From: Bog-532 sp965277615
GTDB lineage: Bacteria; Actinomycetota; Actinomycetes; Streptosporangiales; Streptosporangiaceae
Assembly: GCA_965277615.1 (NCBI GenBank)
Contig: CBDIDG010000004.1
Location: 1,116,001 to 1,180,000, forward strand
DNA: 64,000 nucleotides
Direction of reading: 5' to 3'
The notes beneath the pieces are model-generated. The model was not told the origin of the DNA. It did no database searches and saw nothing but the letters and a program-made list of their open reading frames with translations. Shown piece by piece: positions 1 through 7,633 of the stretch. Made by a program: the position numbers and the translations under genes. Each line of letters starts with the position of its first letter. The first letter of the stretch is position 1.

Positions 1-83
1 GGCCCCCGTGCTGATGAGCGGTAAGAACCCCCGGCGAGCCGGGACCCTCAGCCGTATGAGTTTGTTAAATATTCTTAATTTGG

Positions 84-1208
84 CTACTTCGATGCGGTGT
101 TGGCGCTGGGCGAGGCGTCGCCCTGCTCGATGTTCTCGGCTGTTTGCCGGGCGCCGGGGTGCCCGGCTTCGGCGGCGGCCTGGCGCTCGGACTCGGCGTT
201 GATCTCGCCGCCGAGCAGGACCGCGATCCCGGCCAGGTACAGCCAGAAGATCAGCAGGGCCACGCCGGCCAGCGAGCCGTAGGTCTTGCTGTAGGAGCTG
301 TTGCCGAACTTGGTGACGTAGAACGAGAAGGCCAGGGAGGCGACCAGGAAGATGATCGTGCCGACCACGCCGCCCGGGCTGACCCACTTCCAACTCGGTA
401 TCTCCCGGTTTGGGCCGAAGTAGTAGTAACAGGAAAACAGCAGCGAGACCAGGATGATGGTGAGCACCCAGCGGACGACGGTCCAGATGATCGTGAACCC
501 GATCCCGTGAAAGCCGATCAGGTTGGACAGGCTGTTGCCCAGCGGGGCGCCTTCCACGATGAAGATCGAGGAGAGGCCGCCGAACACCACCGTGCACAGG
601 ATCAGGACGAACGCCTTGAGCCGCTTCTTGACGAACTTCGCGCTCTTGGGCACCTCGTAGGCCACGTCGAGCGCGGTCTCCAGCGCGACCATGCCACCGG
701 AGGCGCTCCAGATGGCCAGCACGATGCCCAATATGACCGTGGTCAGCGCGCCGGACGACTTCTTGCCCGCCTGCGTGATGGCGGTCTTGAACACCTCGGA
801 CGCACCCCCGGGCAGCGCCTGGCCCAGGCCATTGATCAGGTGTTCGAGCTGGGCTTGGTCCAGCTTGACCAGGCTGATGACGCCGATCGCCGCCACCACC
901 GCCGGGAACAGGGCGAAGAACCAGTGGTAGGCCAGGCTGCCCGCGGCCATCGTGCAGCGGTCCAGGGAGAACTTCTTGACCGACCGCTTCAGGGTGTTCT
1001 TCCAGCCGGTGGGGCCGATCTCCAGCGGGTTGTCCGGGCCGCCCTCCATGTTGCGGATCGGGGGGATGGCCTCGCCGCTGCTGGTCTCGTCGGACGGGTT
1101 GTCCTGCGCGTCACGCTGCGCGGGCACCGTGTCGTCCGCGGTGGCGGTGTCGGCCGCGGCGGCGGTGTTGTCCGCGGCGGCTTCTTTCTTCTTCGTTCGC
1201 GAGAACAC
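84..1208 (-). CDS. YihY/BrkB-family inner membrane protein
   Basis: Polytopic membrane protein of 374 residues, the usual size for the YihY/BrkB (UPF0761) family. The first ~80 residues are hydrophilic, Ala/Thr/Asp-rich and probably cytoplasmic. About six hydrophobic helices follow, starting near the family-typical stretch around SLAYHWFFALFP and ending with a Gly-rich segment (YGSLAGVALLIFWLYL) and the GGEINAE motif. The charged C-terminal tail is low-complexity. The molecular function of the family is unsettled; the old 'ribonuclease BN' name is a misannotation. The gene stands alone. Upstream lies a ~170-bp gap to the divergent sigma-factor operon. The family call is firm, the role unknown. 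Confidence 0.9.
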   Translation of the reverse strand: MFSRTKKKEAAADNTAAAADTATADDTVPAQRDAQDNPSDETSSGEAIPPIRNMEGGPDNPLEIGPTGWKNTLKRSVKKFSLDRCTMAAGSLAYHWFFALFPAVVAAIGVISLVKLDQAQLEHLINGLGQALPGGASEVFKTAITQAGKKSSGALTTVILGIVLAIWSASGGMVALETALDVAYEVPKSAKFVKKRLKAFVLILCTVVFGGLSSIFIVEGAPLGNSLSNLIGFHGIGFTIIWTVVRWVLTIILVSLLFSCYYYFGPNREIPSWKWVSPGGVVGTIIFLVASLAFSFYVTKFGNSSYSKTYGSLAGVALLIFWLYLAGIAVLLGGEINAESERQAAAEAGHPGARQTAENIEQGDASPSANTASK

Positions 1209-1378
1209 TGCCCCTCCTCGATCAGCTGCGGGCCTGCTACCTGCACCTTTGTTCCGGCGTGGGGCCTACCTACCCGACATGAGCCAGACCTAACGACCGA
1301 AACCCCAGGCCACAAAGGGCTTTCGCGAAGTTTCACTGGCCGGCCTCACGTTCCGGCCCGGCCCGGCGTCTACCCGGT

Positions 1379-1867
1379 GTGACGATGAGGCCGTTCGAGC
1401 AGATCGTGACCGAGTACGGGCCGATGGTGCTGCGGGTCTGCCGCGCCATCCTCGGTCCGGTGGACGCCGATGACGCCTGGTCGGAAACGTTCCTGTCCGC
1501 CCTGACCGCCTACCCGCGGCTGGACGAGACCGCGAACGTCGAAGCCTGGCTGGTCACGATCGCGCACCGTAAGGCGATCGACGCGACCCGGTCCCGGGCC
1601 CGCCGGCCGGTCGTGGCCGGTGAGTTGCCGGAAAGGCCCGCCGCCGACGCGGCGGGCCAGCCCGGCAGCTGGGACGGCGAGCTGTGGGCGGCCCTACGGG
1701 AGCTGCCGGACAAGCAGCGCCAGGTGGTGGCCTACCACTACCTGGCCGGCCTGCCCTACGCCGAGATCGCCGCCATCGTCGGCGGAACCGCGGACGCCTC
1801 CCGGCGCGCGGCCGCCGACGGCATCAGGAATTTGCGACGTACGTATCTGGAGGGAGCGACGCCATGA
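1379..1867 (+). CDS. ECF-type RNA polymerase sigma factor
   Basis: A 162-residue sigma-70 family protein with region 2 at about residues 5-75 (FEQIVTEYGPMVLRVCRAIL, then a WLVTIAHRKAIDATR segment) and region 4 at about 100-155 (LPDKQRQVVAYHYLAGLPYAEIAAIV, a helix-turn-helix). It has no SnoaL extension. The start could be GTG 1379 or ATG 1385. Its TGA overlaps the ATG of the next gene, so it is translationally coupled to the Ogt-type alkyltransferase. No anti-sigma gene adjoins it. The context suggests it directs transcription of an alkylation-damage operon, including itself; that is inferred from linkage, not shown by a promoter motif. Confidence 0.88.
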   Translation: MTMRPFEQIVTEYGPMVLRVCRAILGPVDADDAWSETFLSALTAYPRLDETANVEAWLVTIAHRKAIDATRSRARRPVVAGELPERPAADAAGQPGSWDGELWAALRELPDKQRQVVAYHYLAGLPYAEIAAIVGGTADASRRAAADGIRNLRRTYLEGATP

Positions 1868-2499
1868 ACGCACCCGAGCTTGACGAGACGGCAGGCCGGT
1901 TCGAGGCCCAGGTTTTCGAGGCACTGCCGGTGAGCGACGAGGCCGCGAATGCGCGGCTGCACGACCGGCTGGCCCAGGCCGCGGCCCGGGACGGCCTGCT
2001 GGACGTGGCCTACCGCGGGCTGGACACCCCGGTCGGATCGCTGCTGCTGGCCGCGACCGAGCGGGGGCTGGTCCGGGTGGCCTACGAGGTCCAGGACCAC
2101 GATCAGGTGCTGGCCTCGCTGGCGCAGACGGTGAGCCCGCGCATCCTGCGGGCCCCGGCCCGGCTGGACCCGGTGGCCCGGCAGCTGGAGGAGTACTTCG
2201 GCGGCGGGCGGCAGCGGTTCGATGTCCCGCTGGACTTCCGGCTGGCCGACGGGTTCCGGCGCAGCGTGCTGCGCCACCTGCCCGACATCGGCTACGGGCA
2301 CACCGAGAGCTACGCCCAGGTCGCCACGGCGGCGGGCAGCCCCCGCGCGGTGCGGGCGGTCGGCACGGCCTGCGCCCGGAACCCGCTGCCGGTGGTGGTG
2401 CCCTGCCACCGGGTGATCCGCTCGGACGGGACGCTCGGCCGGTACGCCGGCGGGGCGGCGGCCAAGGAGATCCTGCTGCACCTGGAGGGAGCGGCGTGA
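1864..2499 (+). CDS. ogt: methylated-DNA--[protein]-cysteine S-methyltransferase
   Basis: Suicide DNA-repair enzyme that transfers O6-alkyl groups from guanine to its own cysteine. The PCHRVI active-site motif is near residue 180, with the preceding helix-turn-helix region (GYGHTESYAQVATAAGSPRAVRAVG) that enters the minor groove. The C-terminal GRYAGGAAAKEILLHLE matches the family. An N-terminal extension of ~50 residues (NAPELDETAGRFEAQVFEAL...) precedes the usual domain and resembles nothing I recognise. The 211-residue length is slightly long. Overlaps the sigma gene by ATGA and the next gene by GTGA, so the three form one operon. Confidence 0.93.
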   Translation: MNAPELDETAGRFEAQVFEALPVSDEAANARLHDRLAQAAARDGLLDVAYRGLDTPVGSLLLAATERGLVRVAYEVQDHDQVLASLAQTVSPRILRAPARLDPVARQLEEYFGGGRQRFDVPLDFRLADGFRRSVLRHLPDIGYGHTESYAQVATAAGSPRAVRAVGTACARNPLPVVVPCHRVIRSDGTLGRYAGGAAAKEILLHLEGAA

Positions 2500-3212
2500 G
2501 CACCTTCGAGGAACGGGTCGGCGCGGCGGACTGGGCCGCGGTGGGCCGGGAACTGGACGACGAGGGCGGGGCGCTGCTGCCGCAGCTGCTGACCCCGGCC
2601 GAGTGCGCCGAGCTGGCCGGCCTGTACGACGCCGAGGGGCCGGGCCGCTTTCGGGCCACCGTGGACATGGCCCGGCACCGGTTCGGGTCGGGTTCGTACA
2701 AGTACTTCGCCGCGCCCCTGCCCGAGCCGGTCGAACGGCTGCGGCAGGCGCTCTACCCCCGGCTGCGGCCCATCGCCCAGGACTGGTACGCCAAGCTGGG
2801 CCGGCCAGCCGAGTGGCCCGAGTCGCTGGACGAGTGGCTGGAGCTGTGTCACCGGGCCGGGCAGACCCGGCCCACGCCGTTGCTGCTGCGTTACGGCCCG
2901 GGCGACTGGAACGCGCTGCACCGCGACCTGTACGGCGACAAGGTGTTCCCGCTGCAGGTGGTGATCAACCTGAACGACCCGGGACGCGACCACACCGGCG
3001 GCGAGTTCCTGCTGCTGGAGGAGCGGCCGCGGGCGCAGTCACGTGGTTCGGCCCGGCTGGTGCCGCACGGCCACGGGCTGGTGTTCACCACCCGGGACCG
3101 GCCGGTGCGCTCGGCCCGGGGCTGGTCGGCGGCGCCGGTCCGGCATGGGGTCTCGGTCATCCGGTCCGGTCAGCGGCACACGCTGGGCCTGCTGTTTCAC
3201 GACGCGGCTTAG
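2496..3212 (+). CDS. 2OG-Fe(II) oxygenase (prolyl-4-hydroxylase/AlkB-like fold)
   Basis: A 238-residue 2-oxoglutarate/Fe(II)-dependent dioxygenase-like protein. The probable metal ligands are in LHRDLYGD (HxD) and the distal His in RHGVSVIRSGQRHTLGLLFHD, which also supplies the basic residue for 2-oxoglutarate. The N-terminal part (GGALLPQLLTPAECAELAGLY) is typical of these oxygenases. GTG start overlaps the ogt stop (GTGA). Position behind an ECF sigma factor and Ogt argues for a role in repair or response to alkylated nucleic acid or protein. The substrate cannot be told from sequence; direct homology to AlkB itself looks weak. Confidence 0.82.
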   Translation: MSTFEERVGAADWAAVGRELDDEGGALLPQLLTPAECAELAGLYDAEGPGRFRATVDMARHRFGSGSYKYFAAPLPEPVERLRQALYPRLRPIAQDWYAKLGRPAEWPESLDEWLELCHRAGQTRPTPLLLRYGPGDWNALHRDLYGDKVFPLQVVINLNDPGRDHTGGEFLLLEERPRAQSRGSARLVPHGHGLVFTTRDRPVRSARGWSAAPVRHGVSVIRSGQRHTLGLLFHDAA

Positions 3213-3252
3213 GGGCCTGGTGGGGCTGCTCGCCCTCGGCCTGGCCGGTGAG

Positions 3253-3274
3253 GGCCAGCGGCTCCCGCTGGGCC
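3253..3274. terminator. hairpin between convergent genes
   Basis: CCAGCGG (3255-3261) pairs with CCGCTGG (3265-3271) across a 3-nt loop, and flanking GG/CC can extend the stem with a one-base bulge. It lies in the 115-bp gap between the convergent oxygenase and MarR genes. There is no T-run, as is common in actinobacteria, so terminator function is inferred. Confidence 0.4.
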
Positions 3275-3327
3275 GCGGCTGAAATTGCGCCGGGCCACGT
3301 TGATCAGCTCGTCCGGCCAGGCTGGGG

Positions 3328-3798
3328 TTAGCGGCTGGGTGCGGGTTCGGCCAGGCGGTCCATGAGTTCTCCGGCCAGGCGGAGCAGTTCCCGCTCGGTC
3401 GGGGTGAGCTTGGCCGCCATGGCCTGGGCCAGCCAGCTGTCGCGCTGGTCCACGTCGCGGCGCAGGATTTGCCGGCCGTCTGCGGTGATGGCCAGCAGGG
3501 CCCGGCGGCCGTCGCCTGGGTCGGCCTGGCGGCCGAGCAGGCCCCGGGCCTCCAGCGTGGCCAGCACCCGGGTCAGTGACTGGGGCTGGACCCGCTGCGC
3601 GGCGGCTAGCTGGCCCGGGGTCATCGGGCCCGCGTCGTTCAGCTCGGCCAGCACAGCGAGCTGCAGCAGGGTGATGTCGTGCGCAGGCCGTTCGGCGCGC
3701 AGGCGGCGTCCCAGCCGGATCACGCCCCGGCGGACGGCGGTGGCCGCGGTCAGCGCGCCCTGGGCGGTGGCGTCGTCGGTGGCGGTGACAGTGGGCAC
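3328..3798 (-). CDS. MarR-family transcriptional regulator
   Basis: 156-residue winged-helix repressor. A helix-turn-helix lies at about residues 55-90 (GPMTPGQLAAAQRVQPQSLTRVLATLEARGLL), followed by the MarR wing (RQADPGDGRRALLAITADGR). N- and C-terminal helices would form the dimer interface. It is divergent from the SAM methyltransferase at 3903. An inverted repeat lies 8 bp before its start, so autoregulation and control of the methyltransferase are likely. The ligand is unknown. Confidence 0.9.
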   Translation of the reverse strand: MPTVTATDDATAQGALTAATAVRRGVIRLGRRLRAERPAHDITLLQLAVLAELNDAGPMTPGQLAAAQRVQPQSLTRVLATLEARGLLGRQADPGDGRRALLAITADGRQILRRDVDQRDSWLAQAMAAKLTPTERELLRLAGELMDRLAEPAPSR

Positions 3799-3806
3799 GG
3801 TATTAA

Positions 3807-3818
3807 GTTACACGTAAC
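3807..3818. promoter_or_regulatory. candidate MarR operator
   Basis: GTTAC-AC-GTAAC inverted repeat directly upstream of the MarR start, inside an unusually AT-rich divergent region (3799-3902). Read on the minus strand, a TTAATAC-like -10 overlaps it. Placement fits an autoregulatory operator; the motif is visible but binding is inferred. Confidence 0.45.
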
Positions 3819-3902
3819 ATATCGGCGGGAGACAGGCCAGTGATTGGCCTTTTAAATAAAATCGTTTGGATTTACCGGGTCGGTATTTAGTACGCTCGGC
3901 GT

Positions 3903-4787
3903 ATGAATTTTACGTTCTGGCGTCGTGGGCGGCGTGCGGCTGAGCCTGCTGGGGACACTCCGCCGACGGCGGACGCGAATGCGCCGACGGTGAGCGGGAA
4001 TGGCATCTCGCGGACCAGCCAGGCGGTGGCGCTGACCCGGGCCACGCTGGAGCGGCCGCACAGTCCGGCGGGCGACCCACGGGCCCAGGCCCGGCTGTGC
4101 GAGGGCATGCGGCCCGCGCCGATCGAGCGGCTGCGGCCGATGCTGGCCGCCCGCACCGGGTTCTTCGATCAGGCCGTGCTGACCGCGTTGGCCGCCGGGG
4201 TCGGTCAGGTGGTCATCTGCGGGGCGGGCTACGACGACCGGGCGCTGCGGTTCCGGACGCCGCGGGTGCGGTTCTTCGAGCTGGACCAGGGCCCGACCCA
4301 GGCCGACAAGGCCCGGCGCCTGCGCGGCCTGGACACCGACCTGAGCGGGCTGACCCTGGCCACGGCCGACTTCCGGCACGGCGACGTGGCGGCGGTGCTG
4401 GCGGCGAGCGGGCACGACCGGGAGGCGGCAACGTTGTTCCTGTGCGAGGGACTGCTGGTCTACCTGGACGAGCCCACGCTGACCGGCCTGCTGTCCGGCC
4501 TCGCCTCGGCGGCCGCCCCGGGCAGCACGCTGGCCGCCAGCCTGGCCGTCCACGCCCAGGGACGGGCCACGGCCGAGGTCGTGGCGGCGGCCAACGCCCG
4601 TCGCCGGGCCGCCGCCACCGAGCCCTGGCGGACGATCCTGCCCCGGGACGAGCAGATCGCCCTGCTGGCCCGCGCGGGCTGGCGGGCAGATCGGGTGTTT
4701 GACGCGGCTGAGCTGGACGGGGGCGCTCCGGCGGGACGGACGCTTCTCGTTGAAGCCGGGCTGGCGGCAGGCAGGCAGGCAGGCTGA
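3903..4787 (+). CDS. class I SAM-dependent methyltransferase, LCMT/PPM1 type
   Basis: 294 residues, typical of the bacterial leucine-carboxyl-methyltransferase-like (SAM_MT, TIGR00027-like) family. Motifs: VVICGAGYDDRALRF (glycine-rich SAM site, about residue 100), VRFFELDQGPTQADKARRL (acidic ribose-binding residue), and TLFLCEGLLVYLDE. The substrate is unknown; many relatives act in secondary metabolism. The first ~40 residues are Ala/Thr-rich and probably disordered. This is the intact one of two copies of its 3' end; a damaged copy lies at 7427-7540. Its own downstream terminator appears to have been deleted. Confidence 0.85.
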   Translation: MNFTFWRRGRRAAEPAGDTPPTADANAPTVSGNGISRTSQAVALTRATLERPHSPAGDPRAQARLCEGMRPAPIERLRPMLAARTGFFDQAVLTALAAGVGQVVICGAGYDDRALRFRTPRVRFFELDQGPTQADKARRLRGLDTDLSGLTLATADFRHGDVAAVLAASGHDREAATLFLCEGLLVYLDEPTLTGLLSGLASAAAPGSTLAASLAVHAQGRATAEVVAAANARRRAAATEPWRTILPRDEQIALLARAGWRADRVFDAAELDGGAPAGRTLLVEAGLAAGRQAG

Positions 4788-4816
4788 CGCCGAACTGGCC
4801 GGGGGCCAGATACTCC
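4555..4816 (+). repeat. duplicated segment, copy A (methyltransferase 3' end plus truncated neighbour)
   Basis: 4555-4622 matches 7427-7494 almost perfectly, 4731-4776 matches 7494-7539 with two substitutions, and 4786-4816 is identical to 7603-7633. The last block is the antisense of the C-terminus (EYLAPGQFGV) of the protein at 7591. So copy A keeps the methyltransferase whole but holds only a stub of the convergent gene, and it lacks the hairpin present in copy B. The missing stretch is bounded by GACGC on both sides. Confidence 0.85.
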
Positions 4817-4894
4817 CGGGAAGGGACCGGCCTGATAATCGATCCCTTGTGGCCCATGCACTGCGAGTTCAATCCGGTTAGTCCAGCGGCACGA

Positions 4895-5659
4895 TTAACG
4901 GAACAGTAGGCCCGTTGTCCCGCGCTTCTCGGCTTGGGCAACCAAATGTGGGGTGACACCAAAAGTACCGGCTGCATCGCGGAACGCGCTGTGAAAATCT
5001 GTATCGTCGCACAGGATCGCAGCTCCTGGGCTGAGCGCCTGCCAGGCCGTTCTTAGTTCCCAGGTCATATGGCTGTAGCTGTGATCTGAGTCGTGAAGGA
5101 ACACCATCGGTGGTGTGGCCTGCAACGCAGTCGGCAAAAGCCGTTTTGCAGCGCCCCAGCGGTAGTCCCAGTTGCCCTTCCATGATTCTGGTATTGCCGC
5201 GCCGACCGTTCGCTTTGTTATCATGTCCATCGGTGGCAAGTCGATGCTTCGCAGCGCGCCGTGACCGTTGTCGCGAATTGCGGCAAGCACGTGGGCCGAT
5301 GTGACACCCGTCGCAACCCCCGTTTCAACCACTGTCTGTGGTCGCGCAGCGCGGACAGTCCAGTATGCGAGCAGCCCCAAGGCACTATCGCCGGCCATGT
5401 TCGCAGTTCCTCCGCGTCGGGCCTCATCGCTCAAGTGGTGGGCCCGGAGCTCGCCGAGTGCCGGACCATCCGTCCAGTCGCCAAACCGCTCAGCAAGCAG
5501 GCTGCGAGCCTGGTCCATCGTTACCGCGTCAGGCTGCTGCTGACGCGTCGAGGCTGGCTTGAGCTTGCGGCCTTCAATGAACCAACGAAGGTAATCGGCT
5601 AGAAGAGCGGGATCACGTCGTGCCAGTCTGCCCGCGAACCGCACTCGTTCGATGTTCAT
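4895..5659 (-). CDS. class I SAM methyltransferase, Methyltransf_24 (cephalosporin-hydroxylase-like)
   Basis: 254 residues. A SAM-binding motif I is at about residue 112 (VVETGVATGVTSAHVL), followed by ALRSIDLPP, and a HDSDHSYSHMTWEL segment typical of the Methyltransf_24/CmcI group. C-terminal AILCDDTDF matches the acidic pocket of these enzymes. The substrate is unknown; relatives methylate sugars or small metabolites in envelope and natural-product pathways. Base composition is clearly less GC-rich than the neighbours, suggesting recent acquisition. It sits with an IS1380-type transposase inside the insertion between the two copies of the duplicated segment. ATG start; no strong ribosome-binding site. 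Confidence 0.72.
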   Translation of the reverse strand: MNIERVRFAGRLARRDPALLADYLRWFIEGRKLKPASTRQQQPDAVTMDQARSLLAERFGDWTDGPALGELRAHHLSDEARRGGTANMAGDSALGLLAYWTVRAARPQTVVETGVATGVTSAHVLAAIRDNGHGALRSIDLPPMDMITKRTVGAAIPESWKGNWDYRWGAAKRLLPTALQATPPMVFLHDSDHSYSHMTWELRTAWQALSPGAAILCDDTDFHSAFRDAAGTFGVTPHLVAQAEKRGTTGLLFR

Positions 5660-5728
5660 GCCGGCAGATCTTAGCCTCGATCTTTCGCGCCGCTGATGTG
5701 CTGGCCTGAGGTGTCGGCTGGTGGGTGA

Positions 5729-7275
5729 TTTTCAGGCTGGGTCGTGCCTGGCTGCCCGGTTGTCGCGCCGGGTAGGCGGGGTTCCACGGCCCCTGGTGTT
5801 TTCCTTCTTTGCCGTAGTGGCTGTTCCGGCTGTTCAGCCGGAGGGGAGGGCCTGCAGGCGGGTGACGGCGGCGGTGATGTCCGCAGCCCAGGCCCATCGT
5901 TCGGCGAGGCGGAGCCGCAGGCGGCGGCCTCCGCGCACGAGCCGGCCAGCGGCGGAGAACAGGCGCAGGCGGAGCCGTTTGGGTTCCCAGCGGCGGGCGG
6001 TCCCGGTGAGGGCGAGCAGCTGCGTCCAGGCCAGCAGGTCGCAGGCCAGGGCGACGATCTCGCACCAGACCTGGTTCTGCGCGAAGCCCTTGAGCGGGAG
6101 GTTCCGCAGCCCGGTGTCCTTCGCGCAGCGGATCCGGTCCTCGCACCGTGCCCGCCGCCGGTGGCGGAGTTCCAGGTCAGCGAGCTGGCCTTTGCGTGCA
6201 TCGGTGGCGAAGGCGGTGAACCGGTGCCCGTCGATATCGGTGAAGCGCAGCTGCGCACCGGGGTGCGGGCGCTCTTTGCGGACGATGACCCGCATCCCGG
6301 CGGGCCAGCCGGACAGGTCCAGCAGCCCGGTGATGTCGGCGATCCAGGCGCCGTCGCGGATCTGCCCGTCACCGTCGTAAGCCGGCGTCCACGCGGACGC
6401 GGGCATTTTCAGGATCGCGGCCTGCATGTCCTCGGTGATCGTCATGCCGATGGAGTAGTGCAGCCGCCGCGACGGCGCGGTCAGCCAGGTCAGGAACTCG
6501 TGGGTGCCGCCGCCGGAGTCGGTGCGGACCAGGACCTTGCGCCGCTGGTGGCGGGGCAGTTGCGCCAGAGAGAGCCTGGCCGCCTCGATGTGGTCGGCGG
6601 CGGTGTTCGAGCCGGCGTTCCCGGCCCGCAGCGCGATGGCCAGCGGTTCCCCGTTCCCGCCGGCGCCGTGGTCGGCCCAGGCGGTCATCGGGTGGAACCC
6701 GAACGTCTTCTTCCAGGTCGCAGCCGCCTGCTCTTTCTCCGAGTGCGCGATCACGACGGTGGCGTCCAGATCTATCGTGACCAGGCCGTCCGCGCCGGGA
6801 GCGTTGTCCCCGGCCAGTGCCCAGGCCCGCTCCCGCGCGGCGGAACGGGCAGCGCGGATTGCCTTAAGCGACCGGGACAGGTCCCCGGCCAGCACGCTGA
6901 CCAGCCGGGATACCACGGGGCCGGACGCGACCGGCCCGGCCAGTTCCGGCTGCTCCCGTAGCACCGCGATGTCGGCCAGGCAGTCCCCGCCGAGGGCGAC
7001 GGCGGCGGCCAGGTCCGCGATGATCTTCCCGGGGTCGTGGACCGCCCGCGGTGCCCGCCACCGGGCCAGCCCGCCGGACAGGCCCCGGCTCAGGCCGGTG
7101 ACCCGCATCGTTTCCCACAGCAGGACCGCCCCGGCCTGGGACACCAGGCCGGGGCCGTCAGCAGAGACGGTAACCCGGGCAGTGCGTGCGCTATTCTTCA
7201 CCTGGAAAGTGCCTTTGACTCGGGACGGTCAGGACCTTAGACAAGCCCAATTGTCCCAGCTGAAGGCACTTTTTT
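5729..7275 (-). mobile_element. IS1380-family insertion sequence (ends approximate)
   Basis: A transposase gene with short flanks. Reading inward, the right end contains CCTTCAGCTGGGAC (from about 7266 leftward) and the left end TTTCAGGCTGGGTC (5729-5742), which may be the imperfect terminal repeats. A subterminal inverted pair, AAAGTGCCTT (7206-7215) and its complement (7263-7272), lies just upstream of the transposase. I could not define target duplications, so the boundaries are estimates. Confidence 0.6.
5834..7201 (-). CDS. IS1380-family transposase
   Basis: 455 residues, full length for this DDE family (440-470). The first catalytic Asp is in VTIDLDATVVIAHSEKEQAA and the second in VLVRTDSGGGTHEFL. 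A C-terminal region (ARCEDRIRCAKDTGLRNLPLKGFAQNQ...) holds the conserved E-D-RIR..KDTGL block that marks IS1380/DUF772-type enzymes. No internal stop or frameshift, so it may be active. GTG start at 7201. It lies in a 2.6-kb interval flanked by the duplicated methyltransferase segment. Confidence 0.93.
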   Translation of the reverse strand: MKNSARTARVTVSADGPGLVSQAGAVLLWETMRVTGLSRGLSGGLARWRAPRAVHDPGKIIADLAAAVALGGDCLADIAVLREQPELAGPVASGPVVSRLVSVLAGDLSRSLKAIRAARSAARERAWALAGDNAPGADGLVTIDLDATVVIAHSEKEQAAATWKKTFGFHPMTAWADHGAGGNGEPLAIALRAGNAGSNTAADHIEAARLSLAQLPRHQRRKVLVRTDSGGGTHEFLTWLTAPSRRLHYSIGMTITEDMQAAILKMPASAWTPAYDGDGQIRDGAWIADITGLLDLSGWPAGMRVIVRKERPHPGAQLRFTDIDGHRFTAFATDARKGQLADLELRHRRRARCEDRIRCAKDTGLRNLPLKGFAQNQVWCEIVALACDLLAWTQLLALTGTARRWEPKRLRLRLFSAAGRLVRGGRRLRLRLAERWAWAADITAAVTRLQALPSG

Positions 7276-7426
7276 CATACCTTTTTTCACATAAAGAACG
7301 GCAGGCCGATTAACCCCGGCGAAAGCCCGAGGTTAGTGCTCGCTTGAGAACTCTGTGGCCTGGGCGGGAGTGGCGGACTGACGGGTGGTATAGGACCGAT
7401 CGAATACTGGTGCGGCAGGGTGGTCA

Positions 7427-7633
7427 CCCAGGGACGCGCCACGGCCGAGGTCGTGGCGGCGGCCAACGCCCGTCGCCGGGCCGCCGCCACCGAGCGGGAC
7501 GGACGCTTCTTGTTGAAGCCGGGATGGCGGCAGGCAGGCCGACTGACGCGAGGGCTGAACCCCTGATCCCGCGGGCACTGCCCCGCTGGATCAGGGGTTC
7601 AGGACGCCGAACTGGCCGGGGGCCAGATACTCC
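7427..7633 (+). repeat. duplicated segment, copy B (methyltransferase fragment, terminator, intact neighbour)
   Basis: Partner of 4555-4816. The methyltransferase part has lost ~108 bp relative to copy A (4623-4730) and has no start, so it is a gene remnant of about 110 bp. The stem-loop and the full convergent gene are kept here. The rest of 7202-7554 holds only the transposase upstream region and this remnant; I see no other gene. Confidence 0.85.
7555..7602. terminator. strong bidirectional stem-loop
   Basis: A perfect 15-bp inverted repeat, CTGAACCCCTGATCC (7555-7569) with its complement at 7588-7602, around an 18-nt loop that can itself pair (GCGGG/CCCGC). It contains the stop codon of the minus-strand gene ending at 7591 and follows the methyltransferase remnant. 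It is well placed to stop transcription from both sides. Confidence 0.75.

Noticed and set aside
1..83. A gene or RNA at the left edge
   Set aside because: Only short frames without a motif; the AT-rich stretch is probably the 3' flank of the YihY gene.
144..1382. Long open frame opposite the YihY gene
   Set aside because: Its predicted protein is Arg/Gly/Asp-rich with no motif; it arises from high GC on the antisense strand of a clear gene.
1694..2701. Long minus-strand frame opposite ogt and the oxygenase
   Set aside because: Composition is almost only Pro/Arg/Gly/Ala, typical of a wrong frame in GC-rich DNA.
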